This document shows positions 26,893 through 34,898 of a stretch of DNA of 64,000 nucleotides, in pieces. The notes under the pieces are model-generated. The model saw only the letters and a program-made list of their open reading frames with translations, had not been told where the DNA came from and ran no database searches. Both the position numbers and the translations under genes were made by a program. How positions within the stretch are numbered: the first letter of the stretch is position 1; every line of letters starts with the position of its first letter. The DNA lies in assembly GCF_001913705.1 (NCBI RefSeq), contig NZ_MKQD01000034.1:248001-312000 (forward strand). Direction: 5' to 3'. This DNA comes from Thalassotalea sp. PP2-459. GTDB taxonomy: Bacteria; Pseudomonadota; Gammaproteobacteria; Enterobacterales; Alteromonadaceae.

Positions 26893-28491
26893 CTATTCAT
26901 CAGCACACATTACTATGGATAGGGCTTGCGGTTTAATATAAATATCAAGCGCTGATGCTTGTCGTGTTTCACCATCAATAATATAGTCGATAGGCTCATC
27001 AGCGGTAATGATTACTTGTTTACCTTGGCTGTGTTGCACATTATCTCCAATATGCGTGTCCGTTAAAGTCGACTGTGCTAAATCGGCTAAACTCGCCAGT
27101 GGTATTGTGTTATCTGGTAGCGCGTTTATCCACGTTAAATCAAGCTTCCCATCAGCAAAGTTTGGCTCGCCATTACCCTGAGCTAACATAGTCGTAAATG
27201 GCGCAGCATTTGCGACAACCAGACTCGCGATTGATACTGTTTTTGCTGGTTGTTCATCGATTGTTACGGTTAATCCTTTTGCTTGGTGATTGATAACGGA
27301 CTCTGTAAACCCTTGTAGATAAGCTAGAGCACCACTGTCATTTTTTTTATTTCTATCTGCTGCGGAAACCATTTTATGTTCAATACCTAAACCACATAAT
27401 AATAAAAAGGTTTCATTGTTACATTTACCTGTATCAATTAAGGTATCAACACCTTCAATAATATGTTTACAGGCGTTAGAAATCGGTGATAACTTAGCCA
27501 CGCTGCCTTGAAGGGCATGAACTAGTGAATTTGCCGTGCCTAAAGGCATTAGCGCTATACTGGTATTATGCTCTATCGCAATGGTAGCAACCTCTTTAAT
27601 AGTACCATCACCACCGCCAGCAATCAGCAAATCTACAGACTCTGTTATCGCTTGTTTGGCTATTGATTCGGCGATTTTTTCTTCTGTTGTTTCATGTATG
27701 TGTAAGTCGAAAAATGGCGATAATTGTTCTACGATATCTGGCTTAACTTCTGGCCAACTACCTCGTCCTGCTACGGGGTTGGCAATAAGCCAAGCTTTTT
27801 GTTTTAAGGCTAAGCTTTTATTTCTTGATAGTTGATCAAGCCATTGTGTTTGTTGTTCTGTTAATTTTAAGGATGGGTATTGTTTTTTGAACTCTTTCAT
27901 CGCTAGCGCAGAAAATTTAACTTTATTTGTTGCTAAAAAGTATGCAGAAAGCACTACTGCTGCGCTGTTGTCATCACAATAGATAAGACAGTTTTTCTGT
28001 TGAGTAATTTGCTTGTGCAGCCACCGCAATGATCTGAGCAAATCATTTTGCTTAAGGTGGGTAAATGAGATTGATAAATAATCAATGTTTTCATCTTTAT
28101 TAAACCAAGATGTGACGTTTAAAGGGTTAGAAAGATCTAGCATGGCATCAATGTTGTGTTTTTCCATTGCTTCTTTCGTCATATGAATCGTTGGTGATAT
28201 AAAAAGGTTAGATGTAATTTTTATTGGTTCTTTTCGGATGTTTTTACGTGTACGTATATATGTCTCGCCTTTTTGCCATGCGTAATAAGGAAAGAATAGC
28301 GAACGAAACCACCATGGGACCTTATTGGTTTCTTTTTTGAGCCAGAAAGCTGTGTATCTTGCGGAGTCGTTAAGTGTCGCTAAGCCAATAGACATAGCAC
28401 ACCAGATTAATAGCACTGATATAATAGGCTTATCTAGCCATAAACCGATAATAACTAACACGGGGAGCCAAAGATAATTTAATTGTCGCAT
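26893..28491 (-). CDS. Membrane protein with degenerate dual-specificity-phosphatase-like domain fused to a diacylglycerol/sphingosine-kinase-like catalytic domain
   Basis: A 532-residue protein. Two hydrophobic segments open it (residues 5-40). A phosphatase-like region follows (about 90-215), where the P-loop position reads CLIYCDDNSAAVV: the Cys is kept but the Arg and Gly pattern of HCxxGxxRS is lost. Residues 230-530 form a DAGK-type lipid kinase: ANPVAGRGSW, the nucleotide loop GGGDGTIKEV, PLGTANSL and the C-terminal beta domain ending in IDGETRQAS. It probably phosphorylates a lipid or related alcohol at the inner membrane. ATG follows GAGGAAGCTTT. It converges on the sigma-54 activator gene. 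Confidence 0.82.
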   Translation of the reverse strand: MRQLNYLWLPVLVIIGLWLDKPIISVLLIWCAMSIGLATLNDSARYTAFWLKKETNKVPWWFRSLFFPYYAWQKGETYIRTRKNIRKEPIKITSNLFISPTIHMTKEAMEKHNIDAMLDLSNPLNVTSWFNKDENIDYLSISFTHLKQNDLLRSLRWLHKQITQQKNCLIYCDDNSAAVVLSAYFLATNKVKFSALAMKEFKKQYPSLKLTEQQTQWLDQLSRNKSLALKQKAWLIANPVAGRGSWPEVKPDIVEQLSPFFDLHIHETTEEKIAESIAKQAITESVDLLIAGGGDGTIKEVATIAIEHNTSIALMPLGTANSLVHALQGSVAKLSPISNACKHIIEGVDTLIDTGKCNNETFLLLCGLGIEHKMVSAADRNKKNDSGALAYLQGFTESVINHQAKGLTVTIDEQPAKTVSIASLVVANAAPFTTMLAQGNGEPNFADGKLDLTWINALPDNTIPLASLADLAQSTLTDTHIGDNVQHSQGKQVIITADEPIDYIIDGETRQASALDIYIKPQALSIVMCADE

Positions 28492-28502
28492 AAAGCTTCC
28501 TC

Positions 28503-28530
28503 AAAAAAAGACCTGACAGAAGTTGCCAGG
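28503..28530 (-). terminator. Terminator of the BON-domain gene
   Basis: On the minus strand, CCTGGCA and TGTCAGG pair with one wobble around a 5-base loop, then TCTTTTTTT. It lies just before the next minus-strand gene, so it separates the two units or attenuates read-through. Confidence 0.7.
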
Positions 28531-28683
28531 CCAATACATTTACAGCGAGTAATAAAAGGTTTTAAATGTCGAGAAACTAGCGAAAGAAGTAGATGACGGC
28601 ATATAACTATTTCTCAAGAATATAAAATCAAAACAACTACTTCTTTGCTACACATTTGTCTAAAAACTAAGTATTAATAAGTA

Positions 28684-29253
28684 TTATGAAGCGGTAATAA
28701 TCGTTAAGTCTTCTGATACTTCAACTACATCATCAATATTCTTAGCCATTTGAATGACTAATTGTTTTTCAGACGTTGAGTCAACTTCACCTGATAATGA
28801 TACACGACCGTTTTCAACGTCTACATTGATGTCAGTACCATCGATATCAGAGTCTAGTAAATAACGAGATTTCAATACCACTGCGATTTTGGTATCAACC
28901 ATTGCACCGACTTCGTTATCATTTTGTTTCGAGTCATTTCTGTTGTCTCTATCAGGCTTCATTACTGTAAGTTCGTTGTTAACAGCCTTTACACCATCAA
29001 CACCGTGTACAAGCTCTTCAGCAAGCTTACGCTCAACATCTGATTCAACTTCACCAGTTAGGGTAACTTCACCCTTTTTAACGGTGGTGTTGATATCGAA
29101 TGAATCTAAATTGCCATTAAATAAGAGTACAGCTTCAGTTTTACCGTCAATCCATGCATCTTTTGCTTCTTTACTCCAATCATTTTCATTCGCTGCAGCA
29201 GATGTCATTGTTAACGTTGTTGCAATTAATATAGCACTTGATAAATATTTCAT
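28684..29253 (-). CDS. Exported protein with two BON domains (OsmY-like)
   Basis: Periplasmic protein of about 189 residues with a signal peptide ending TSAAANEN. Two BON domains are visible: about residues 32-98 (VKKGEVTLTGEVES and GVKAVNNEL) and about 118-188 (VENGRVSLSGEVDS and DVVEVSEDL). BON proteins such as OsmY bind membranes or act as chaperones under osmotic and envelope stress. Two adjacent ATG codons are possible; the second (29253) is better spaced from AAGGAGAA. It is monocistronic with its own terminator at 28503-28530. Confidence 0.9.
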   Translation of the reverse strand: MKYLSSAILIATTLTMTSAAANENDWSKEAKDAWIDGKTEAVLLFNGNLDSFDINTTVKKGEVTLTGEVESDVERKLAEELVHGVDGVKAVNNELTVMKPDRDNRNDSKQNDNEVGAMVDTKIAVVLKSRYLLDSDIDGTDINVDVENGRVSLSGEVDSTSEKQLVIQMAKNIDDVVEVSEDLTIITAS

Positions 29254-29543
29254 CATTTCTCCTTGATTTCATTTAACATGTTCAAATGCTAATAAGCGAA
29301 CACTGTGCCAACTCCTAACTTATTGTTTTAATATTGAAATTTTATTTTTATTTGAGGGTGCTGTGAAAGATTTACAGGGTGAAGTGAAAAAAATAGCCAT
29401 AGAAAGTAAAGGGTATATTGATATTTTTTCATGGCCAACAATGAAATAACATTTCTTTACGGAAAATGTGGATAAAGCACTAAGATTACCACGGAAATTA
29501 GGGTACACTTATTAGAAATGGGCGGTTAACGAGAGATCTTAAC

Positions 29544-30014
29544 TTGAAAGTAAAAACATTAAGTTTTTTCTCACTGTATTGCGTTGTTTCTTTTATGAGT
29601 GCAGCGCAAGAAGCAGCGGTAGATTACGATAAATGGTTAAAAGATAAATTTCAGCAACAGCATGAAGAACTGTTACCCGTTGTGGCTGTGGCCGATATGT
29701 TTTTTGGCTGCAATAAAGCGCGTAATGTAGATGCTAGCCAACCCAGTGTTAAACAGTTGATTACGAAAATGGGTCGAGACGAACTTGCATTGAAGTTATC
29801 GGATTGTTTAGCTGGTGAATTGCCTAATTCAGATACTGCTCTTAATTTTGGTTTAATTGGTTGTTTTGATGAGCAATTAAAAGGTATGCCAGAAAAAGAT
29901 AAGAAGGTTAAACAAAAATTAGTTAAGCAGGCAATTGCGAAGTTATCAAAATCAGACCGACAAAAATCGTTTACCCATTGTGTTACTGATCAAGCGATTT
30001 CTTATCTGAAATAA
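29544..30014 (+). CDS. Hypothetical exported protein
   Basis: A 156-residue protein with an N-terminal signal peptide (hydrophobic core, then SAAQEAA). The rest is soluble, with three or four Cys (FFGCNK, LSDCLAG, LIGCFD, THCVTD) that could form disulfides in the periplasm. I recognise no domain. The TTG start is supported by GAGAGA about 7 bases upstream and by the signal peptide. Its last 32 bases overlap the convergent gene. Confidence 0.65.
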   Translation: MKVKTLSFFSLYCVVSFMSAAQEAAVDYDKWLKDKFQQQHEELLPVVAVADMFFGCNKARNVDASQPSVKQLITKMGRDELALKLSDCLAGELPNSDTALNFGLIGCFDEQLKGMPEKDKKVKQKLVKQAIAKLSKSDRQKSFTHCVTDQAISYLK

Positions 30015-30366
30015 TATTATGCTGTTCGTTAAACGAACTGGGAAGAATATCAACGCCAAACCACTTTCCTAATTTTATCACAATAGGAATGGTAATTGGC
30101 GCAAACGGTAAAACGGCAACAACACCTATACCTAAGCCTTTTAAAACATCAATAAATTGTTTATTGGCAATTTTCATTTCCTCGGAAGATGCTTGACGCA
30201 ATGTGTAACGTTTATACGTAAACAGCATTTCTTTGGTTTCTTTCTTCTCTTGTTCGAGGGCGAGTTTAATCATCACCAATTGTCGTTTCAATAGTGAGGT
30301 GTTTTTCCGTCGCTTGATGGAAACAACACGACGTGGGGCTTTAAAAACATGACGCCAAACTTTCAT
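29983..30366 (-). CDS. Small LETM1-like-domain protein
   Basis: A 127-residue protein with a basic N-terminus, a central helix rich in Glu and Lys (ALEQEKKETKEM) and a hydrophobic C-terminal segment followed by a LETM1-like pattern (PFAPITIPIVIKLGKWFG, then ILPSSF). In other bacteria this pattern marks small membrane-associated proteins of unknown role. Its end overlaps the convergent upstream gene by 32 bases. The family assignment rests on the short C-terminal motif only. Confidence 0.6.
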   Translation of the reverse strand: MKVWRHVFKAPRRVVSIKRRKNTSLLKRQLVMIKLALEQEKKETKEMLFTYKRYTLRQASSEEMKIANKQFIDVLKGLGIGVVAVLPFAPITIPIVIKLGKWFGVDILPSSFNEQHNIISDKKSLDQ

Positions 30367-30874
30367 GGTTTATATTCTACCTTGTTTCTCGTAGATTAAA
30401 CATCGACAAAAGCAATACAAGTCATACTAATGATATAACTATTTGACTTATTTAAAATTACATTAGCGTGTTATTGCCTTTCAAAGCGTATGTATTGCAG
30501 ACAAATCAATTCTGTACTAACAATGCTTGCCGTTACACCTTTTGGTTTTCGCAAAAAGTTGTCAATATTTATTTCATTGAGTATAAACGTATTGTTGGCA
30601 TAAACGACAAACAAAGGAAGAAAACAGCTACATTCTATAATCTTTTCAGTATGTTGAAATAATGTTGTCACTTGTTTTATTTTTTGAATGATATTTTTAT
30701 CATTTTGATATTTAATCAACTAATAACATTTTGTAATAACTCTTTGGCTTACTTGATAAAAAAAGTTTAATAATTTGTAACAAATCGAGGAAAATTGACA
30801 CATACTTCCTTTATCATATTTACAACGAATAGCTTATAGTAGCTGTAATTAAAAATTATAAGAATGGTGAGGGT
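30367..30874. other. Long AT-rich intergenic region upstream of ompR
   Basis: About 508 bases without a credible gene. It must hold the ompR-envZ promoter; a TTGACA at 30795-30800 could be a -35 element, but no good -10 sits at the right distance. A small AT-only hairpin (AATGATA-TTTT-TATCATT, 30687-30704) is present. Overlapping short ORFs on both strands lack ribosome sites and look accidental. Confidence 0.5.
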
Positions 30875-31600
30875 ATGGGACAAGAAACACCGAAGGTTTT
30901 AGTCGTCGACGACGACATGCGTTTACGCGCATTATTAGAGCGTTACTTAGTGGAACAAAACTTTGTGGTGCGTAGTGCTGCTAACGCAGAACAAATGGAT
31001 CGTTTGTTAGAGCGTGAAAATTTTCATTTATTGGTGCTTGATTTAATGTTACCAGGTGAAGATGGTTTATCAATTTGTCGTCGCTTAAGACAAATGAATA
31101 ATGATATTCCTATTGTTATGCTTACTGCTAAGGGTGACGAAGTTGATCGCATTATTGGCCTAGAATTAGGTGCTGATGATTATATGCCTAAACCTTTTAA
31201 TCCTCGAGAATTGTTGGCGCGAATAAAAGCAGTATTAAGAAGAAGAGTTACTGAAGCACCAGGCGCGCCATCACAAGAAGAAAACGTGGTCCAGTTCGGT
31301 GAGTATTCGCTCAACCTTGCCACACGTGAAATGTGTAAAGGCGATATTAATATGCCACTTACCAGTGGTGAATTTGCAGTGCTAAAAGCGCTGATCACCC
31401 ACCCGCGTGAACCTTTATCGCGTGATAAATTAATGAATCTAGCTCGTGGAAGAGATTACTCTGCATTAGAGCGCAGTATTGATGTGCAAGTTTCACGATT
31501 ACGTCGCATGCTTGAAGAAGACCCTGCTAAACCAAGGTATATTCAAACTGTGTGGGGCTTAGGGTATGTCTTTGTGCCTGAAGGTAAGGCTGTTGCTTAA
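30875..31600 (+). CDS. ompR: OmpR response regulator
   Basis: Response regulator of 241 residues paired with EnvZ, controlling porins and osmotic responses. The receiver domain has the acidic pocket VVDDDMRLR, the phosphoacceptor in LVLDLMLPGEDG and the Lys in PKPFNPREL. The C-terminal winged helix (residues 140-236) includes LTSGEFAVLKAL and RSIDVQVSRLRRMLEED, the OmpR recognition helix. ATG follows GGTGAGGGT. The envZ gene starts 6 bases after its stop; the pair is convergent with pckA, as in many gammaproteobacteria. Confidence 0.96.
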   Translation: MGQETPKVLVVDDDMRLRALLERYLVEQNFVVRSAANAEQMDRLLERENFHLLVLDLMLPGEDGLSICRRLRQMNNDIPIVMLTAKGDEVDRIIGLELGADDYMPKPFNPRELLARIKAVLRRRVTEAPGAPSQEENVVQFGEYSLNLATREMCKGDINMPLTSGEFAVLKALITHPREPLSRDKLMNLARGRDYSALERSIDVQVSRLRRMLEEDPAKPRYIQTVWGLGYVFVPEGKAVA

Positions 31601-31606
31601 CCATTT

Positions 31607-32905
31607 ATGAGAATTTTGCCACGTAGTGCTTTTGGGCAAACCATATTATTAATTGGTATTTTATTATTGATCAATCAGGCAATCACGCTTGGTTCAATAA
31701 TGGTGTATATTTTACAACCCAATTCGGATCAAATAGAACAATTATTAGCTAAACAAATTCGTGTTATTTTTATTGAAGTTGATGAACCTGTACTCAGTGC
31801 GAGTATGGTGAAGGCATTTCAACAAGAAACCGGTATCAATGTATACACTGAACAAGACGCCATGGAACAAGGTTTACGTGGCGCTATCTACAAAGAAATA
31901 GCCTCCCGTAATATGTCTAACTTATTAGGGGGACCAGCCGAAGTAAGGTTCACCCAAGAAGATGATTTTCTTTACTGGGTTCGTCCACCTCAAGCTCCTG
32001 AGTACTGGGTGAAAATACCATTAAATAGTTTAGAAGAAGCAAATTACACCCCCCTTGTTATTGTACTCATGATTTTAGGGGGATTAAGTGTCATTGGTGG
32101 TTGGCTTGTTGTTAGGCAATTAAATAGGCCTTTAAAAGCACTACAATCGGCAGCCCATCAGGTGGGGCGTGGCGCATTTCCAGAACCGCTTAATGAACAT
32201 GGCACTACGGAAATTGTGGCGGTAACGCAAGCTTTTAATCATATGTCTAAAGGCATCAAACAGTTAGAGGAAGATAGAAATTTATTAATGGCAGGTATTT
32301 CTCATGATTTACGCACGCCATTAACACGGATCAGACTGGCAACTGAAATGATGTCAAAAGAAGATGAGTTTCTCAAGGAAGGCATCGAAGGCGATATTGA
32401 TGACATGAACACCATCATAGATCAATTTATTGATTATATTCGCCATGACAGTAAAGACACAATGGAGCTTACGGATCTTAATGTCTTGATTGGTGAAGTG
32501 GTTCAGGCTGAGTCAAATATTGATAGAACTATAACATTTGAGGCCGGCGATCCCCCTAAAGTACCAGTAAGGTATGTGGCGATCAAAAGGGTAGTGTCGA
32601 ATTTAATCCAAAATGCCTTACGTTATAGTGATGAAGATATTACGCTTAAATCGGGTATTGATAAGGCAAGTGAAAGCGTTTACTTTGCTGTTTGTGATTC
32701 AGGGCCAGGTATTCCTGAAACGGATATAGACCGTCTATTCCAACCATTTACTCAAGGTGATAAAGCTCGAGGCACTGAAGGTAGTGGTTTAGGGTTGGCG
32801 ATTATTAAACGGATTGTGGATACTCATAACGGTAAAATAGTATTATCGAATCGCGTAAAAGGTGGGTTGTCTGCGAAAGTTTCTCTACCACTTCATCAGC
32901 CATAA
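31607..32905 (+). CDS. envZ: EnvZ sensor histidine kinase
   Basis: Inner-membrane histidine kinase of 432 residues and partner of OmpR. The first membrane segment (about residues 10-35) and the second (about 150-170, [20 protein letters not shown]) bound a periplasmic domain. A HAMP region follows, then the H-box [14 protein letters not shown]. The ATPase domain shows the N box ([10 protein letters not shown]), G1 (DSGPGIP) and GSGLGLAI. It is co-transcribed with ompR. Confidence 0.96.
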   Translation: MRILPRSAFGQTILLIGILLLINQAITLGSIMVYILQPNSDQIEQLLAKQIRVIFIEVDEPVLSASMVKAFQQETGINVYTEQDAMEQGLRGAIYKEIASRNMSNLLGGPAEVRFTQEDDFLYWVRPPQAPEYWVKIPLNSLEEANYTPLVIVLMILGGLSVIGGWLVVRQLNRPLKALQSAAHQVGRGAFPEPLNEHGTTEIVAVTQAFNHMSKGIKQLEEDRNLLMAGISHDLRTPLTRIRLATEMMSKEDEFLKEGIEGDIDDMNTIIDQFIDYIRHDSKDTMELTDLNVLIGEVVQAESNIDRTITFEAGDPPKVPVRYVAIKRVVSNLIQNALRYSDEDITLKSGIDKASESVYFAVCDSGPGIPETDIDRLFQPFTQGDKARGTEGSGLGLAIIKRIVDTHNGKIVLSNRVKGGLSAKVSLPLHQP

Positions 32906-32926
32906 AAAAAGCCGGAATAACCGGCT
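32904..32926 (-). terminator. Terminator between envZ and pckA
   Basis: Stem AGCCGG / CCGGCT with loop AATAA. On the minus strand seven T follow, so it best serves pckA; for envZ the downstream tract is only T-rich (CTCTTC). Confidence 0.88.
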
Positions 32927-32946
32927 CTCTTCTGAGTTGAGTATCG

Positions 32947-34557
32947 TTACACTCGTGGTCCTGCTTTTACTAAAGATTTACCGTTATCTGTATCGGTAAA
33001 TTTAGTAAAGTTTTCAATAAATCTATTGGCTAAACTTACGGCTTTTTCATGCCATTCGTTGGTATTTTGATACGTCGCTCTTGGATCAAGAATATTATCA
33101 TCAACGCCTGAAATTCCCTTAGGCACAGCTAAATTAAATAATGGTAATACTTCTGTTTCTGCATTATCAATAGAGCCATCTAAAATTGAATCTATAATAG
33201 CGCGGGTTGCTTTAATTGAAATACGCTTACCAGTGCCATTCCAGCCAGTATTCACTAAATATGCTTCAGCACCAACGTTTTGCATTCTATTGCGTAATAC
33301 TTCAGCGTACTTCGTTGGGTGTAAACTTAAGAATGCTGCACCAAAACAACTTGAGAACGTTGGCGTTGGTTCTGTTATACCGCGTTCAGTACCAGCTAAT
33401 TTGGCAGTAAATCCAGAAAGAAAATAATATTCCGTTTGCTCTGGTGTTAATTTTGCTACTGGTGGCAATACACCAAAGGCATCCGCCGTTAAAAAGATAA
33501 CTTTTTTTGCATGTCCCGCACGTGATACAGGTTTTACGATGTTTTCTATATGGTGAATAGGGTATGACACACGTGTGTTTTCTGTTTTAGAGTTATCGTC
33601 GTAGTCAATTTTTCCATTTTCATCGACCGAAACATTTTCTAATAACGCATCACGACGAATCGCATTGAAAATGTCAGGTTCATTTTCTTCGCTTAAATTG
33701 ATGGTTTTGGCATAACAACCACCTTCGAAATTGAAGACGCCATTATCATCCCAGCCATGTTCGTCGTCACCGATCAGTTCACGCTTCGGATCCGTTGACA
33801 GTGTTGTTTTACCCGTACCAGAAAGGCCAAAGAATATGGCTACATCACCTTCTTTACCAACGTTAGCACTACAGTGCATTGAAGCAATCCCTTTAAGCGG
33901 TAGCAAGTAGTTCATCATTGAAAACATGCCTTTTTTCATTTCTCCGCCGTACCAAGTACCACCGATAAGCTGCATTTTTTCGGTTAAGTTAAACGCAACA
34001 AAATTTTCTGAATTAAGCCCCTGTTCTTGCCATTTATTATTGGTGGTTTTAGCACCATTCATTACGACGAAATCAGGTTGATAATTTTTTAACTCTTCTT
34101 CAGAAGGTCTGATGAACATGTTTTTAACGAAGTGTGCTTGCCAAGCAACTTCCGTGATAAAGCGTACTTTTAAACGAGTATCTTTATTGGCACCACAATA
34201 GGTATCCACAATGAATAGTCGCTTTCCAGAGAGCCGGCTGGTAACCAAGCCCTTTAAATGATCCCAGGTCTCTTGCGTCATGGGTTTGTTATCATTCTTG
34301 CCTTGATCTGACCACCATACCGTGTCTTTTGTTACGTCATCACGAACGATGTATTTATCTTTCGGAGAGCGTCCCGTAAAAATACCCGTATCAACCGCTA
34401 CAGCTCCTGATTCAGTCACTGTACCTTTATCAAAACCACTGAGTTCTGCTTTGGTTTCTTCTGCAAATAACACTTCATACGACGGGTTATAAACCACTTC
34501 TGATATATCAGTAATGCCGTATTGAGATAAGTCTAAGTTTTGTAACAAAGCAGTCAT
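32947..34557 (-). CDS. pckA: Phosphoenolpyruvate carboxykinase (ATP)
   Basis: Gluconeogenic enzyme of 536 residues that converts oxaloacetate and ATP to PEP, ADP and CO2. The P-loop is [11 protein letters not shown], followed by the metal-binding [10 protein letters not shown]; the substrate region [11 protein letters not shown] is near residue 65 and [10 protein letters not shown] sits toward the C-terminus. AGGAG lies upstream of the ATG. It is monocistronic, with a 341-base upstream gap. Its presence beside amino-acid catabolic genes fits growth on peptides and sugar acids. Confidence 0.97.
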   Translation of the reverse strand: MTALLQNLDLSQYGITDISEVVYNPSYEVLFAEETKAELSGFDKGTVTESGAVAVDTGIFTGRSPKDKYIVRDDVTKDTVWWSDQGKNDNKPMTQETWDHLKGLVTSRLSGKRLFIVDTYCGANKDTRLKVRFITEVAWQAHFVKNMFIRPSEEELKNYQPDFVVMNGAKTTNNKWQEQGLNSENFVAFNLTEKMQLIGGTWYGGEMKKGMFSMMNYLLPLKGIASMHCSANVGKEGDVAIFFGLSGTGKTTLSTDPKRELIGDDEHGWDDNGVFNFEGGCYAKTINLSEENEPDIFNAIRRDALLENVSVDENGKIDYDDNSKTENTRVSYPIHHIENIVKPVSRAGHAKKVIFLTADAFGVLPPVAKLTPEQTEYYFLSGFTAKLAGTERGITEPTPTFSSCFGAAFLSLHPTKYAEVLRNRMQNVGAEAYLVNTGWNGTGKRISIKATRAIIDSILDGSIDNAETEVLPLFNLAVPKGISGVDDNILDPRATYQNTNEWHEKAVSLANRFIENFTKFTDTDNGKSLVKAGPRV

Positions 34558-34898
34558 AGCGTGTCAGCTCCTAAAGGTATGACGTTCGGGGTAAGAATGT
34601 TTCAATCTGTATTGAGGCGCAATTTTAGGCGATCATAAAATAAAACGAAAGGTTTTTTTGTTTCGAAGTGAAAGTTTTCAGTGTAACTTTCAGTGATGTT
34701 AATTGAAAACCAATAGAGATATAGTTAACTGACTGGTACTTTTATGAATGTTCAATGCTCAAAAGGGGTAGAGCGTAAGTAAGGTTATACGTAAAAATGT
34801 AGGAATTGAAACAAAAAAAGTGAAACCCAATGGCTGAATTTCACTTTTTTAATACTAAAAGCTATCGAAACGAAAGAATATTCCACCAAATATATTGG
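34558..34898. other. Intergenic region between mrcA 3' end and pckA
   Basis: About 341 bases. It contains the mrcA terminator (34814-34850) and must contain the pckA promoter. A short direct repeat, TTTCAGTG, occurs twice around 34675-34697 and could be regulator half-sites; I cannot assign it. Confidence 0.5.
34814..34850. terminator. Terminator downstream of mrcA (bidirectional)
   Basis: Arms AAAAAAGTGAAA and TTTCACTTTTTT around a 13-base loop, with a T run on either strand. It follows the mrcA stop on the minus strand by about 50 bases. Confidence 0.82.

Noticed and set aside
29320-29508. 62-residue minus-strand ORF between BON gene and exported unknown
   Set aside because: No ribosome site and no domain-like pattern; the region is better read as two promoters.
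30024-30038. Palindrome GTTCGTT-A-AACGAAC
   Set aside because: It lies inside the coding end of the LETM1-like gene with no T tract; codon coincidence is enough to explain it.
30687-30704. AT hairpin AATGATA-TTTT-TATCATT
   Set aside because: Purely AT arms in a very AT-rich gap are expected by chance, and no gene ends nearby on a strand that would use it as a terminator.
30468-30719. Overlapping short ORFs on both strands upstream of ompR
   Set aside because: No ribosome sites, biased AT-rich translation and mutual overlap; they look like chance open frames.
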